A DNA stretch of 64,000 bases from the NCBI GenBank assembly GCA_900045905.1, contig FCNS01000028.1:1-64000 (forward strand), given 5' to 3'. Below are positions 24,464 to 32,419 of the stretch, in pieces. The position numbers and the translations under genes are program-made. Within the stretch, counting starts at the first letter, position 1, and each line of letters starts with the position of its first letter. Under the pieces are notes generated by a model that made no database searches, was not told where the DNA came from, and saw only the letters and a program-made list of their open reading frames with translations. The stretch is from Clostridiales bacterium CHKCI001. GTDB taxonomy: Bacteria; Bacillota; Clostridia; Lachnospirales; Lachnospiraceae.

Positions 24464-25945
24464 TCAGTGAAATAAGTTTTTTGTTTCATATTTTGGCTCA
24501 GAAGTAAGATTTACCCCCAGTTTTTTAAATACTTTTTTATCTACATCAGATAACATAACGGATGTATGCACTTCACATCCTGCAAGCTTAGGAAGCTGTT
24601 CCAATGCCAACTGTGCAACTGGATTGATCGTTGCACTAACAGATAATGCAATTAATACTTCATCTGTATGAAGACGCGGATTTTTGCTTCCTAGATAGGA
24701 TACTTTCAAACGCTGAATTGGTTCGATTGCACTCGGTGCAATCATATGAACTTTACGATCAATACCTGCCAAATGCTTTAATGCATTTAATAACAAAGAA
24801 GCAGACGCTCCCAATAAATCCGAAGTTTTACCTGTAATAATAGAACCATCTTCTAATTCCATTGCAGCAGTTGGAGACTGATATTCTTTTTCTAATTCAT
24901 TTGCAGCATTGACCACTTTCCGATCTTCTGTTGTGATTTTGGCTTGTTTCATCAAAAGTTCTATTTTATATACACTTTCTTCCGTTCCTTTTCCCACCAG
25001 CAGATCGGAAAGTGCCGCATAATAACGACGGATAATTTCTTGTTTAGACGCTTCACGACAAACTTCATCATCTACAATACAGTTTCCAGCCATATTCACT
25101 CCCATATCGGTTGGAGATTTATATGGACTTTCACTTTCATAGATTTGTTCAAATATGGAAGTCAATACTGGGAAAATTTCCACATCACGATTATAATTTA
25201 CCGTGGTAATGCCATATGCTTCTAAATGAAATGGGTCAATCATATTGACATCATTTAAATCAGCTGTTGCAGCTTCATAGGCTAAATTTACTGGATGCTT
25301 TAATGGAATATTCCAGATTGGAAATGTCTCATATTTTGCATAACCAGCACGAATTCCCCTTTTATGTTCATTATATAATTGCGAAAGGCAAGTTGCCATT
25401 TTTCCACTTCCTGGACCTGGAGCAGTAACAACAACCAGAGGGCGACTTGTCTCAATATAATCATTTTTTCCGTAACCTTGATCGCTTAAAATCAATTTTA
25501 TATTATTTGGATAACCAGGAATCAAATAATGAATATAAGCACGGATACCTAATTTTTCGAGCTTACTTTTAAAAACGTCTGCACTATGCTGTCCAGAATA
25601 TTGTGTAATTACAACACTTCCTACATAAAGGCCCCTGCTGCGAAATGCATCCATCAGACGCAGCACATCTGCATCATAGGTAATCCCCAAGTCTCCACGT
25701 ATTTTATTTTTTTCAATATCTGAAGCACTGATTACAATAACGATTTCCGCATGATCTGCGAGTTGCATTAACATCTTCAATTTGCTGTCTGGCGCAAATC
25801 CAGGCAATACTCTGGAAGCATGATAGTCATCAAAAAGCTTCCCTCCAAATTCCAGGTACAGCTTATTATCAAAATGACTGATTCTTTCCTTAATATGTTC
25901 CGATTGCATCGTTAAATATTTCTGATTATCAAATCCAATTTTCAT
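24464..25945 (-). CDS. DUF1846-family protein
   Basis: A 493-residue cytoplasmic protein of the DUF1846 family, widespread in Firmicutes and Actinobacteria. The start MKIGFDNQKYL and LYLEFGGKLFDDYHASRVLPGF are diagnostic, as is the glycine-rich VVVTAPGPGSGKMATCLSQLY, which looks like a nucleotide-binding loop. The function is unproven; structures exist for the family but no agreed reaction. GGAGG precedes the ATG. It is transcribed alone, about 300 bases upstream of lexA. Confidence 0.88.
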   Translation of the reverse strand: MKIGFDNQKYLTMQSEHIKERISHFDNKLYLEFGGKLFDDYHASRVLPGFAPDSKLKMLMQLADHAEIVIVISASDIEKNKIRGDLGITYDADVLRLMDAFRSRGLYVGSVVITQYSGQHSADVFKSKLEKLGIRAYIHYLIPGYPNNIKLILSDQGYGKNDYIETSRPLVVVTAPGPGSGKMATCLSQLYNEHKRGIRAGYAKYETFPIWNIPLKHPVNLAYEAATADLNDVNMIDPFHLEAYGITTVNYNRDVEIFPVLTSIFEQIYESESPYKSPTDMGVNMAGNCIVDDEVCREASKQEIIRRYYAALSDLLVGKGTEESVYKIELLMKQAKITTEDRKVVNAANELEKEYQSPTAAMELEDGSIITGKTSDLLGASASLLLNALKHLAGIDRKVHMIAPSAIEPIQRLKVSYLGSKNPRLHTDEVLIALSVSATINPVAQLALEQLPKLAGCEVHTSVMLSDVDKKVFKKLGVNLTSEPKYETKNLFH

Positions 25946-26167
25946 TATTTTTTCCTCCTAGTAAGTAACACAGGCTGTAATAATATTATTTTATCATTTT
26001 TTTAGATGGGTTAAAAATACCTGATACAATATTATACACGAAATCACACAAAAGGTAAAGAACTATAATTTTATCAATCGCACAACTTTTGTATTTGCAT
26101 AAGAATAAGATCTTAAACCAATTTCTTTCAAAAAACTTGTCAATATCTTAAGAATTTATGAACTATA

Positions 26168-26196
26168 TTGACAGTTTATAAGAAAAATGATATTAT
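26168..26196 (+). promoter_or_regulatory. Promoter of the second Mn2+ riboswitch
   Basis: A perfect TTGACA, 17 bases and TATTAT place the start point just before the aptamer. The remaining sequence between 25946 and 26167 is AT-rich and shows no gene. Confidence 0.85.
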
Positions 26197-26210
26197 TTTG
26201 TTAAGCAATT

Positions 26211-26333
26211 GAGAGGGAGTAGCGAAACACCAAATGGTGGATTTGAGAACGTCAGCCGATACCAAAGAGTATCCGTATCAAATGAGATAGCAAGACTTTT
26301 ATTGTGACAGATGTCATAACAAAAGTCTTTTTT
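26211..26333 (+). promoter_or_regulatory. yybP-ykoY (Mn2+-sensing) riboswitch with terminator, copy 2
   Basis: The plus-strand RNA has GAGAGGGAGUAGCG, a small hairpin CACCaaauGGUG, GAACGUCAGCCG, a second hairpin GAUACC...GUAUC and GAUAGCAAGACUUUU, the block order of the Mn2+ aptamer. The final strand is shared with a terminator (26292-26329, AAGACTTTTgTTATGAC paired arms, then TTTTTT). The logic should be ON with Mn2+. The next gene downstream on this strand is the YccF protein at 26487. Confidence 0.88.
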
Positions 26334-26336
26334 CTT

Positions 26337-26400
26337 ATCATGATATACGAAGGAAAGCTCCAGTGAAGGTTTTTTTGTTTATTGTGATATGCAAAAGAAA
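26337..26400 (-). repeat. Hairpin-tail repeat, one full and one partial copy
   Basis: Read on the minus strand, the hairpin CCTTCACTGGAGC is followed by a T-rich run and tail GTATATCATGATAAG. A second tail, TTTTGCATATCACAATAAAC, begins 45 bases away at 26381-26400. Both match the tail consensus seen after several minus-strand genes, but here they lie between the riboswitch terminator and yccF. Confidence 0.65.
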
Positions 26401-26486
26401 GATTACAATTTTTCCCTCACTCTCTTTTGTTTCTTAATTTCATATAATAGAAAGAAATCAATTACAATAATTAAGGAGGATTTTGT

Positions 26487-26846
26487 ATGGGTTGTCTTGG
26501 TAATTTATTATGGTTCATTTGCGGAGGAGCAATAAGCGGATTAAGTTGGCTGTTAGCTGGATGTTTATGGTGCATCACGATTATTGGTATTCCTATTGGG
26601 CTTCAATGTTTCAAATTTGCAAGTCTTAGTTTCTTTCCATTTGGAAAAGAAGTAGAATATGGAGGCGGTGTAGGTTCCTTCTTGTTAAATGTTATATGGT
26701 TAGTTGTATCAGGTTTTTGGTTGGCATTGGAACATGCGGCATTTGGTCTCGTGTTATGTATCACAATCATTGGAATTCCATTTGGATTACAGCACTTTAA
26801 ATTAGCCAAATTAGCATTAATGCCATTTGGCTCAGACGTTCATTAA
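26487..26846 (+). CDS. YccF-domain membrane protein
   Basis: A 119-residue inner-membrane protein made of two YccF repeats. Each carries the CITIIGIPIGLQ/CITIIGIPFGLQ motif followed by FKxAxLxxxPFG, and each has about two membrane helices. The function of YccF is unknown. AAGGAGG precedes the ATG. The gene lies downstream of a Mn2+ riboswitch on the same strand, which would make it manganese-induced. A possible own -10 (TATAAT near 26447) means partial independence cannot be excluded. Confidence 0.88.
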   Translation: MGCLGNLLWFICGGAISGLSWLLAGCLWCITIIGIPIGLQCFKFASLSFFPFGKEVEYGGGVGSFLLNVIWLVVSGFWLALEHAAFGLVLCITIIGIPFGLQHFKLAKLALMPFGSDVH

Positions 26847-26866
26847 CTTTTACTTGCTATAAAATG

Positions 26867-26896
26867 CGGTGCATGGAATGTTTCTTCCATGCACCG
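26867..26896. terminator. Terminator after yccF
   Basis: A perfect 12-bp stem, CGGTGCATGGAA/TTCCATGCACCG, with a 6-base loop is followed by TTATTTATT. Confidence 0.85.
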
Positions 26897-26902
26897 TTAT
26901 TT

Positions 26903-26958
26903 ATTATCGTGATATGCAAAAGGCATAAGGTAAGGGGAAATGCCTGTATTTCCATTTG
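26903..26958 (-). repeat. Hairpin-tail repeat after rsfS (variant stem)
   Basis: On the minus strand AGGCAT...ATGCCT is followed by TTTTGCATATCACGATAATAA. The tail is the family tail, but the stem is unrelated to the CTCCAGTGGAGG stem of the other copies. It starts just after the rsfS stop and probably ends the rsfS transcript. Confidence 0.65.
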
Positions 26959-26962
26959 TTAC

Positions 26963-27310
26963 CTATAATTGATCAACTGTTACAATCAGGGCATCTCTCC
27001 AGATGCGATCCAAATCATAAAAAATACGAGACTCTTTATTAAAAATGTGTACAATGACATCATTATAATCCATTAAAATCCAATCAGTATTTGGATAACC
27101 TTCCATATGACGGAAATAGCAATCTTTTTTTGTCATCTCTTCTTCGGCATTATCTGCCATTGCTTGCATCTGATTTTGATTTTCGCCGCTGGCAATGACA
27201 AAATAATCGGCAATCATAGAAACATTTTGAATATTCATAATTACAATATCTTTTGCCTTTTTATCATCAAGTGCATGATAAATCGTTTTTACCATATCGT
27301 TCGAATGCAT
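26963..27310 (-). CDS. rsfS: Ribosomal silencing factor RsfS
   Basis: A 115-residue protein of the RsfS/Iojap family, which binds L14 on the large subunit and blocks subunit joining when nutrients are low. Conserved blocks are DIVIMNIQNVSMIADYFVIASG and EGYPNTDWILMDYNDVIVHIF. It follows yqeK by 21 bases in the usual Firmicute order yhbY-nadD-yqeK-rsfS. Confidence 0.95.
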   Translation of the reverse strand: MHSNDMVKTIYHALDDKKAKDIVIMNIQNVSMIADYFVIASGENQNQMQAMADNAEEEMTKKDCYFRHMEGYPNTDWILMDYNDVIVHIFNKESRIFYDLDRIWRDALIVTVDQL

Positions 27311-27331
27311 AGTTTCTCTCCTTATCTGAGT

Positions 27332-27916
27332 TTAATTCGTCTTTCTAGTTTCTGATGCATAAAATTCATAGGCATGCATCGTCTCGTTATCAATCACAGC
27401 GTTTTTCTTCTCTAAATAAGAAAGGGTATCTTTCATAATCTTGCAAACTGTCTGATCAATATTTTCAAACGCTAATTTACGCACTTCGGAAAGATTGGAA
27501 GCCTTATTACGCCGTGGTTCAATATAATCAGCTACAAAGATAATTTTTTCTAACATTGTCATATCTGCACGTCCCGTTGTGTGATATAAAATTGCATTAA
27601 AAATTTCAGGATCTTCTACTCCATATTTATGCTCTGCCAAGTAAGCTCCCAGTTTTGAATGAAGCAAAGATGGATTTTTTCGTTCAGTATCTGAAATTTC
27701 AATATTGTATTTCTCACACTTGTGCAGTTTCACTTCATCTGGCATACATTTGGCACAATCATGAAGAAGGCCTGCAAGTTCCGCTTTGTGTAAATCTACA
27801 TCATACTTCATTGCTAAACTCATTGCCGTGAACGCTACTCCAAGTGTATGCTCATAACGTTGTTCGTCCAATTTTTTCTTGAGCTTTTTCCGAATACTGA
27901 TTACATCCATTTGCAT
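27332..27916 (-). CDS. yqeK: HD-domain protein YqeK (symmetrical Ap4A hydrolase)
   Basis: 194 residues with HTLGVAFTAMSLA, the HD pair in AGLLHDCAKCMP and a later His in LYHTTGRADM, the metal ligands of the HD fold. Firmicute YqeK hydrolyses diadenosine tetraphosphate to two ADP and so lowers this stress nucleotide. It lies between nadD and rsfS in a conserved cluster. GGGAGG precedes the ATG. Confidence 0.93.
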   Translation of the reverse strand: MQMDVISIRKKLKKKLDEQRYEHTLGVAFTAMSLAMKYDVDLHKAELAGLLHDCAKCMPDEVKLHKCEKYNIEISDTERKNPSLLHSKLGAYLAEHKYGVEDPEIFNAILYHTTGRADMTMLEKIIFVADYIEPRRNKASNLSEVRKLAFENIDQTVCKIMKDTLSYLEKKNAVIDNETMHAYEFYASETRKTN

Positions 27917-27973
27917 AGTTATCCTCCCTTTTTCTTATCGTCTTTTAATAAACTCCTACTCCCTATTCAAAAA

Positions 27974-28600
27974 TCAGAAAAACCGATTGACGGAACCCGT
28001 TTCGTATAAGGAATGTTCATAAATAAACTGTTCCACTGCCATTGGTAATTGTCCAGATATGGAATCATGCCGCAAGATACGATTCCGAATTTCGCTGGAC
28101 GAGACATTAATTTCTGGACAATCCAGTAAATAGATCACTCCATTATACTTTTGTTCTAGCATCTGTTTTACTGCTAATATACGCTCCATAGACTGCGTTT
28201 GTCTCATAGCGGCAAGAATAACCGCTTTTTGAAAAATAATTTCGGGATGATACCATTGATCCATATAATCTAATGAATCTGCCCCTACAATATAATAGAA
28301 TTGACTCTTTGGATATTGTTTACAAAGAAACGTTAAGGTATCTGCTGTATAAGTAATTCCTTTTCGTTGAATTTCTAAGTCTGAATACCCAAAATACGGA
28401 TAATCTGCAATTGCAAGTTTTACCATCTCAAGACGAAGATCTGCCTTTAACACTTGCTTTCCTTCTTTATGAGGAGGAGTTCCCGTTGGCATAAAATATA
28501 CACGATCTAAGTGGAACTGGCGATAAGCTGTTGCAGCTAATGCCAAATGTCCATTATGAATCGGATCAAACGTGCCGCCCATAATACCAATTTTACTCAT
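27974..28600 (-). CDS. nadD: Nicotinate-mononucleotide adenylyltransferase NadD
   Basis: Adenylates nicotinate mononucleotide to deamido-NAD in NAD synthesis. The nucleotidyltransferase signature GGTFDPIHNGHLALA is at residues 8-22, and the second motif is INVSSSEIRNRI near 165-175. At 208 residues it is typical. It starts 12 bases after yhbY. Confidence 0.95.
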   Translation of the reverse strand: MSKIGIMGGTFDPIHNGHLALAATAYRQFHLDRVYFMPTGTPPHKEGKQVLKADLRLEMVKLAIADYPYFGYSDLEIQRKGITYTADTLTFLCKQYPKSQFYYIVGADSLDYMDQWYHPEIIFQKAVILAAMRQTQSMERILAVKQMLEQKYNGVIYLLDCPEINVSSSEIRNRILRHDSISGQLPMAVEQFIYEHSLYETGSVNRFF

Positions 28601-28612
28601 CGCAATTTCTCC

Positions 28613-28906
28613 CTATGGAAGTATAATTTTACGTTTTTCTTTCTTCTTCGCAGGTCGATAGAGTACAATTTTCTTTCCAATTACCTGCACCACCTCAGAA
28701 CGAGTGCGTTCTGCTAAAACTTCCGCAATTGCCCTGCCATCATCCAAACAGTTTTTTAATACCGTAATTTTAATTAACTCGCGAGCTTCCAATGCTTCAT
28801 CAATCGCAGCTGTATTTTCAGGTGTCAAGCTGGATTTTCCAATTTGAAACACTGGGTCCATTGTCATAGCAAGTCCTTTTAAATAAGCACGCTGTTTGCT
28901 TGTCAT
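28613..28906 (-). CDS. yhbY: CRM-domain RNA-binding protein YhbY
   Basis: A 97-residue single CRM domain that binds pre-50S ribosomal particles. MTSKQRAYLKGLAMTMDPVFQIGK opens the domain, GxxG-like RNA contacts follow (QIGKSSLT, VIGKKIVLYR), and the C-terminus is strongly basic. It lies directly after obg, as in many Firmicutes. Confidence 0.93.
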   Translation of the reverse strand: MTSKQRAYLKGLAMTMDPVFQIGKSSLTPENTAAIDEALEARELIKITVLKNCLDDGRAIAEVLAERTRSEVVQVIGKKIVLYRPAKKKEKRKIILP

Positions 28907-28928
28907 CGGTTACACCATCCTTTCTTTT

Positions 28929-30212
28929 CTATTTATAATAATCAAACTGAAGTCCGTACATTTTCACTGTATCGCCCTCTTCAATTCCCGCCTTTTCCAG
29001 ATCGTCTAGGATACCGCTTTCTTTTAAGAACTTTTGGAAAAATGCGAATCCTTTTTCGGAATCGAGATTCGTATATCCAAGCATCTTTTCAACCCGTGGA
29101 CCTTCTACTACATACAAATGCTCTTCTGCTTTTTCTACTGTATATGGCAAGGTAGAACCAGTATGAAGTTCTGGAACAAATTCTTTTTCAAAAATAACAG
29201 GAGCTGGATCAAGGTTACGAAGCAGTTCTTTTACATAATATAGTAATTCTTTTAATCCTTTTCCGCTTACTGCTGAAATTGCAAACACTTTGATTCCCTG
29301 TGGTTCAAATTCTTTTCTCAGCCGCTCTACTGGATCTTCTTCTTGTGTATAAATTGCATCAATCTTATTGGCTGCAATGACTTGAGGACGTTTTAAAAGT
29401 TCTGGGTTAAATGCTTCTAATTCTTGATTAATGGTACGAATATCTGCAATTGGATCACGGCCTTCTGTGGAAGCGACATCTACCATATGAATCAATACTT
29501 TTGTACGTTCAATATGCTTTAAAAATTCATGTCCAAGCCCAATACCTTCTGACGCACCTTCAATTAACCCAGGAATATCTGCAATTACAAATCCATCACA
29601 ACCATCCAAATCTACAACACCAAGATTTGGCGTTAATGTTGTAAAATGATAATTTGCAATCTTTGGACGTGCATTGGTTACACGGGAAAGCAATGTAGAT
29701 TTTCCTACATTTGGAAATCCCACCAATCCAACATCTGCAATTACCTTCAACTCTAAACGAACCCAAAGTTCTTGACCAGGCTGACCAGGCTTTGCATATT
29801 TTGGCACTTGCATTGTAGAAGTCGCGAAATGCATATTTCCAATGCCGCCTTTTCCACCCTTTAAAACAATTTCTCTTTTATTATCACCTGACATGTCTGC
29901 AATGACTTTGCCAGTTTCATCATCCCGAATAATCGTTCCTTCTGGAACTTTTAAAATTAAATCATCTGCATCTGCACCGTGACAGCGGCGTTTTCCGCCT
30001 TCTTCTCCAGCGCGTGCAACATACTTTCTAATATGGCGAAAATCATTCAGCGTATTCAAACCTGGATCTACCTCAAATATGATATCTCCTCCTCTTCCGC
30101 CGTCTCCGCCATCTGGACCACCATTTGGTACATATAATTCTCTGCGGAAACTCACATGTCCATCTCCGCCTTTACCAGATTTAATAAAAATTCTTGCACT
30201 ATCTGCAAACAT
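28929..30212 (-). CDS. obg: Ribosome-assembly GTPase Obg (CgtA)
   Basis: A 427-residue large-subunit assembly and stress GTPase with three domains. The glycine-rich Obg fold spans residues ~1-158, the G domain ~159-335 has GFPNVGKSTLL, DIPGLIEGAS and ANKID, and the OCT domain extends to the end. The ATG at 30212 (MFADSARIFIKSGKGGDGH) is the family start; an in-frame start 19 codons upstream would add an untypical leader. A terminator hairpin separates it from rpmA, so expression may be partly uncoupled. Confidence 0.96.
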   Translation of the reverse strand: MFADSARIFIKSGKGGDGHVSFRRELYVPNGGPDGGDGGRGGDIIFEVDPGLNTLNDFRHIRKYVARAGEEGGKRRCHGADADDLILKVPEGTIIRDDETGKVIADMSGDNKREIVLKGGKGGIGNMHFATSTMQVPKYAKPGQPGQELWVRLELKVIADVGLVGFPNVGKSTLLSRVTNARPKIANYHFTTLTPNLGVVDLDGCDGFVIADIPGLIEGASEGIGLGHEFLKHIERTKVLIHMVDVASTEGRDPIADIRTINQELEAFNPELLKRPQVIAANKIDAIYTQEEDPVERLRKEFEPQGIKVFAISAVSGKGLKELLYYVKELLRNLDPAPVIFEKEFVPELHTGSTLPYTVEKAEEHLYVVEGPRVEKMLGYTNLDSEKGFAFFQKFLKESGILDDLEKAGIEEGDTVKMYGLQFDYYK

Positions 30213-30230
30213 GGGGTTCACACTCCAATC

Positions 30231-30267
30231 TGAAAAAAATGGCTTCAAATCCAATAGACTTGAAGCC
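30231..30267 (-). terminator. Terminator between rpmA and obg
   Basis: GGCTTCAA paired with TTGAAGCC around a small loop is followed by ATTTTTTT on the minus strand. It lies inside an otherwise tight gene cluster and should reduce read-through from the ribosomal protein genes into obg. Confidence 0.8.
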
Positions 30268-30290
30268 AACTTGTGTATTCTGTAACTTAA

Positions 30291-30575
30291 TTATTCAGCA
30301 ACTGGGTAAATAGAAACTTGCTTCTTATCTCTACCCTTTCTCTCGAAACGAACAACGCCATCTACTAATGCGTATAATGTATCATCACCGCCACGGCCTA
30401 CATTAACACCTGGGTGAATCTTTGTTCCACGCTGTCTGTAAAGAATGTTGCCTGCTAATACGAACTGTCCATCTGCTCTCTTAGCGCCTAATCTCTTGGA
30501 TTCGGAATCACGGCCGTTCTTTGTAGAACCAACACCTTTCTTATGAGCAAATAATTGAAGATTCATCTTTAACAT
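30291..30575 (-). CDS. rpmA: Ribosomal protein L27 with cleavable N-terminal extension
   Basis: A 94-residue bL27. The N-terminus [18 protein letters not shown] carries the Firmicute extension ending LQLF, which the protease Prp removes before A-H-K so that the mature tail can reach the peptidyl transferase centre. The core [22 protein letters not shown] is canonical. The prp gene lies directly upstream with a 3-base gap. Confidence 0.97.
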   Translation of the reverse strand: MLKMNLQLFAHKKGVGSTKNGRDSESKRLGAKRADGQFVLAGNILYRQRGTKIHPGVNVGRGGDDTLYALVDGVVRFERKGRDKKQVSIYPVAE

Positions 30576-30578
30576 GAG

Positions 30579-30908
30579 TTACACCTCCTCGAATAGGATT
30601 TTTATATACTGACTGCCATAGGTTTCCTCAATTGATGTAAGACCTAACACCATGGAATCCATCAACAGTTTTGATTCTTTGCTGACTGTTCCAGTAAATC
30701 GAAACTTTAACATGCCTTTTTTCTCATCCAGCTGACAACAAAACTTGTCCTCTGTCAAAGTTTCTATGGAATTGACAGTATTTTGTGCTAATACGGAAGC
30801 CGCAGCACATACAATATCCCTTCCATATTCATCATAACCAGCATGACCAACGAAACGAAATCCTCGATAGCCATTGGAAGAATCTTTTATAATCGTTGTT
30901 TTTACCAT
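30579..30908 (-). CDS. prp: Ribosomal-processing cysteine protease Prp
   Basis: A 109-residue cysteine protease that trims the L27 extension. The catalytic His is in GHAGYDEYGRDIVCAA and the Cys follows twelve residues later in VCAAASVLAQN. It lies between rplU and rpmA, the standard order, and matches the extended L27 next door. Confidence 0.95.
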   Translation of the reverse strand: MVKTTIIKDSSNGYRGFRFVGHAGYDEYGRDIVCAAASVLAQNTVNSIETLTEDKFCCQLDEKKGMLKFRFTGTVSKESKLLMDSMVLGLTSIEETYGSQYIKILFEEV

Positions 30909-30919
30909 TGTTTTATTTA

Positions 30920-31228
30920 TTATGCATTGATCTTATCAATCTTAACCTGCGTATAAGCCTGTCTGTGACCATTTTTCTTATGGTAACCAGTTTTTCTCTT
31001 ATACTTATAAACAATAACTTTTTTAGCCTTACCATCACCCATAACGGTTGCACTAACGGTTGCTCCAGCTACAGTTGGATTACCAACTACTAATTCTCCG
31101 TTGTTTACAGCTAAAACCTGATCAAATGTGAAGGCAGAACCTTCTTCTACGCCAAGCTTTTCTACGCGGATTACATCGCCTTCGGCTACTTTGTATTGCT
31201 TACCACCTGTTGCAATAATTGCGTACAT
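30920..31228 (-). CDS. rplU: Ribosomal protein L21
   Basis: A 102-residue bL21, starting [18 protein letters not shown] and ending with [14 protein letters not shown]. The ATG at 31228 is preceded by AGGAGG at 6 bases; the longer open frame upstream is the leader RNA. First gene of the rplU-prp-rpmA transcript. Confidence 0.97.
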   Translation of the reverse strand: MYAIIATGGKQYKVAEGDVIRVEKLGVEEGSAFTFDQVLAVNNGELVVGNPTVAGATVSATVMGDGKAKKVIVYKYKRKTGYHKKNGHRQAYTQVKIDKINA

Positions 31229-31320
31229 ATGGCACCTCCTATTATCTTTACTCGCCAATTGTGGTTCTATGAATAAACATAGATTGAAAACCTCATTGTG
31301 CGGCACACGTTTATAGGATA
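31229..31320 (-). promoter_or_regulatory. L21 leader RNA (ribosomal protein autoregulation)
   Basis: The transcript begins near ACGUGUGCCGCACAAUGAGG, then has a hairpin CUAUGuuuauuCAUAG and ACCACAAUUGGCGAG before the ribosome site. GUGCCGCA, AGGUUUU, the central hairpin and CCACA fit the Firmicute L21 leader, thought to be bound by a protein of its own operon. The assignment is by remembered consensus. Confidence 0.7.
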
Positions 31321-31343
31321 TCATGCAAGGAACTATTTGTCAA
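31315..31343 (-). promoter_or_regulatory. rplU promoter
   Basis: A perfect TTGACA (31338-31343) and TATCCT (31315-31320) are separated by 17 bases on the minus strand. Confidence 0.8.
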
Positions 31344-31464
31344 TTTCTTTTTTTATTTTTTTTGAAAATCTTGTCTTGACACTATTAAGAGGAAACTATA
31401 TAATTTCAAAACAGATACATATTCATCAAGTAATACAAAATCGATAAAAGAAAGGAATACCATT

Positions 31465-32307
31465 ATGATACAGGATATCAAACCACATCAATTCCATAAT
31501 GAATTTCGGCCTCATCCGCCAAAACCAGACAGTCGGATTTTAAATTATCATGATCGCACCATTATGGTGAAAAAAACAGCCGATCATCAATTATATTTTC
31601 CCACTTTTCAGGATTTATATGATAATGGACTTGGCGTCTGTGAACAATACACTTATTTATTTTCCATTGATTCCATTAGCTACTATGCATTTCCAGAGGT
31701 GGAAACATTTCTTCCAGAGGGGTATGAATTTATCTCTCTTCAAAAGCTGCGCTATGCAAAACCTCAGCATTTAGCATTTGCAGGTGTAACAGGATATCAA
31801 TTATATGAATGGTATGTATCCCGTCGTTTTTGTGGAAAATGCGGCAGACCGTTAAAAAAAGATACAAAAGAACGGATGCTTTACTGTGATTTTTGTAAGC
31901 AGGTAGAATATCCTGTCATTTCTCCAGCAGTTATTGTTGCAATTACGAATGGAGATTCTATCTTACTTTCCAAGTATGCGGATCGAGAATACAAAAAATA
32001 TGCTTTAATTGCTGGATTTACAGAAGTTGGAGAAACCGTGGAAGAAACAATTCAGCGGGAAGTAATGGAAGAAGTCGGTTTAAAAGTAACAAATGTTCGT
32101 TATTATAAAAGCCAGCCATGGTCATTTACCGGTTCTCTGTTACTCGGATTTTTCTGCGAGGTAGATGGAGATGATAGCATTCATATGGATTCAAACGAAC
32201 TGGCAGTTGCCAAATGGGTAAAAAGAGAAGAAATTCCAGTCGTAGATTCTGATATTAGTTTGACCAATGAAATGATTACACAATTTCGCTTAGGATTAGA
32301 AAAATAA
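31465..32307 (+). CDS. nudC: NAD+ diphosphatase / RNA decapping hydrolase NudC
   Basis: A 280-residue Nudix enzyme that splits NADH to NMNH and AMP and can remove NAD caps from RNA. A four-cysteine zinc ribbon (FCGKCGRPL and YCDFCKQ) lies at residues ~120-145. The Nudix box GFTEVGETVEETIQREVMEE follows, with the NudC-type SQPWSFTGSLLLGF after it. Monocistronic, with GAAAGGA before the ATG. Confidence 0.94.
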   Translation: MIQDIKPHQFHNEFRPHPPKPDSRILNYHDRTIMVKKTADHQLYFPTFQDLYDNGLGVCEQYTYLFSIDSISYYAFPEVETFLPEGYEFISLQKLRYAKPQHLAFAGVTGYQLYEWYVSRRFCGKCGRPLKKDTKERMLYCDFCKQVEYPVISPAVIVAITNGDSILLSKYADREYKKYALIAGFTEVGETVEETIQREVMEEVGLKVTNVRYYKSQPWSFTGSLLLGFFCEVDGDDSIHMDSNELAVAKWVKREEIPVVDSDISLTNEMITQFRLGLEK

Positions 32308-32311
32308 AAGG

Positions 32312-32366
32312 AAGTCGTTCATCTAGTAAATAGTCTTTGTTAAGCTTGCTAGATAAACGACTTTTT
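32312..32366 (+). terminator. Terminator after nudC
   Basis: AAGTCGTT.CATCTAG pairs with CTAGAT.AACGACTT and is followed by TTTT. Confidence 0.75.
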
Positions 32367-32370
32367 CTGT

Positions 32371-32419
32371 TATTGTGATATACAAAAAGAAACTCCAGTG
32401 AAGGCTCTTTTTGTTATTG
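32371..32419 (-). repeat. Hairpin-tail repeat after the RNase G gene
   Basis: On the minus strand AAAAAGAGCCTTCACTGGAG forms a hairpin, then TTTCTTTTTGTATATCACAATAA. It begins at the RNase G stop codon and probably acts as its terminator. Same tail as the copies at 36168, 37457, 40051 and 50810. Confidence 0.75.

Noticed and set aside
26211-26340. Riboswitch arms as a CRISPR or attachment-site repeat shared with 3912-4036
   Set aside because: The two copies share the aptamer blocks and terminator order expected for the Mn2+ riboswitch, in opposite strands and 22 kb apart.
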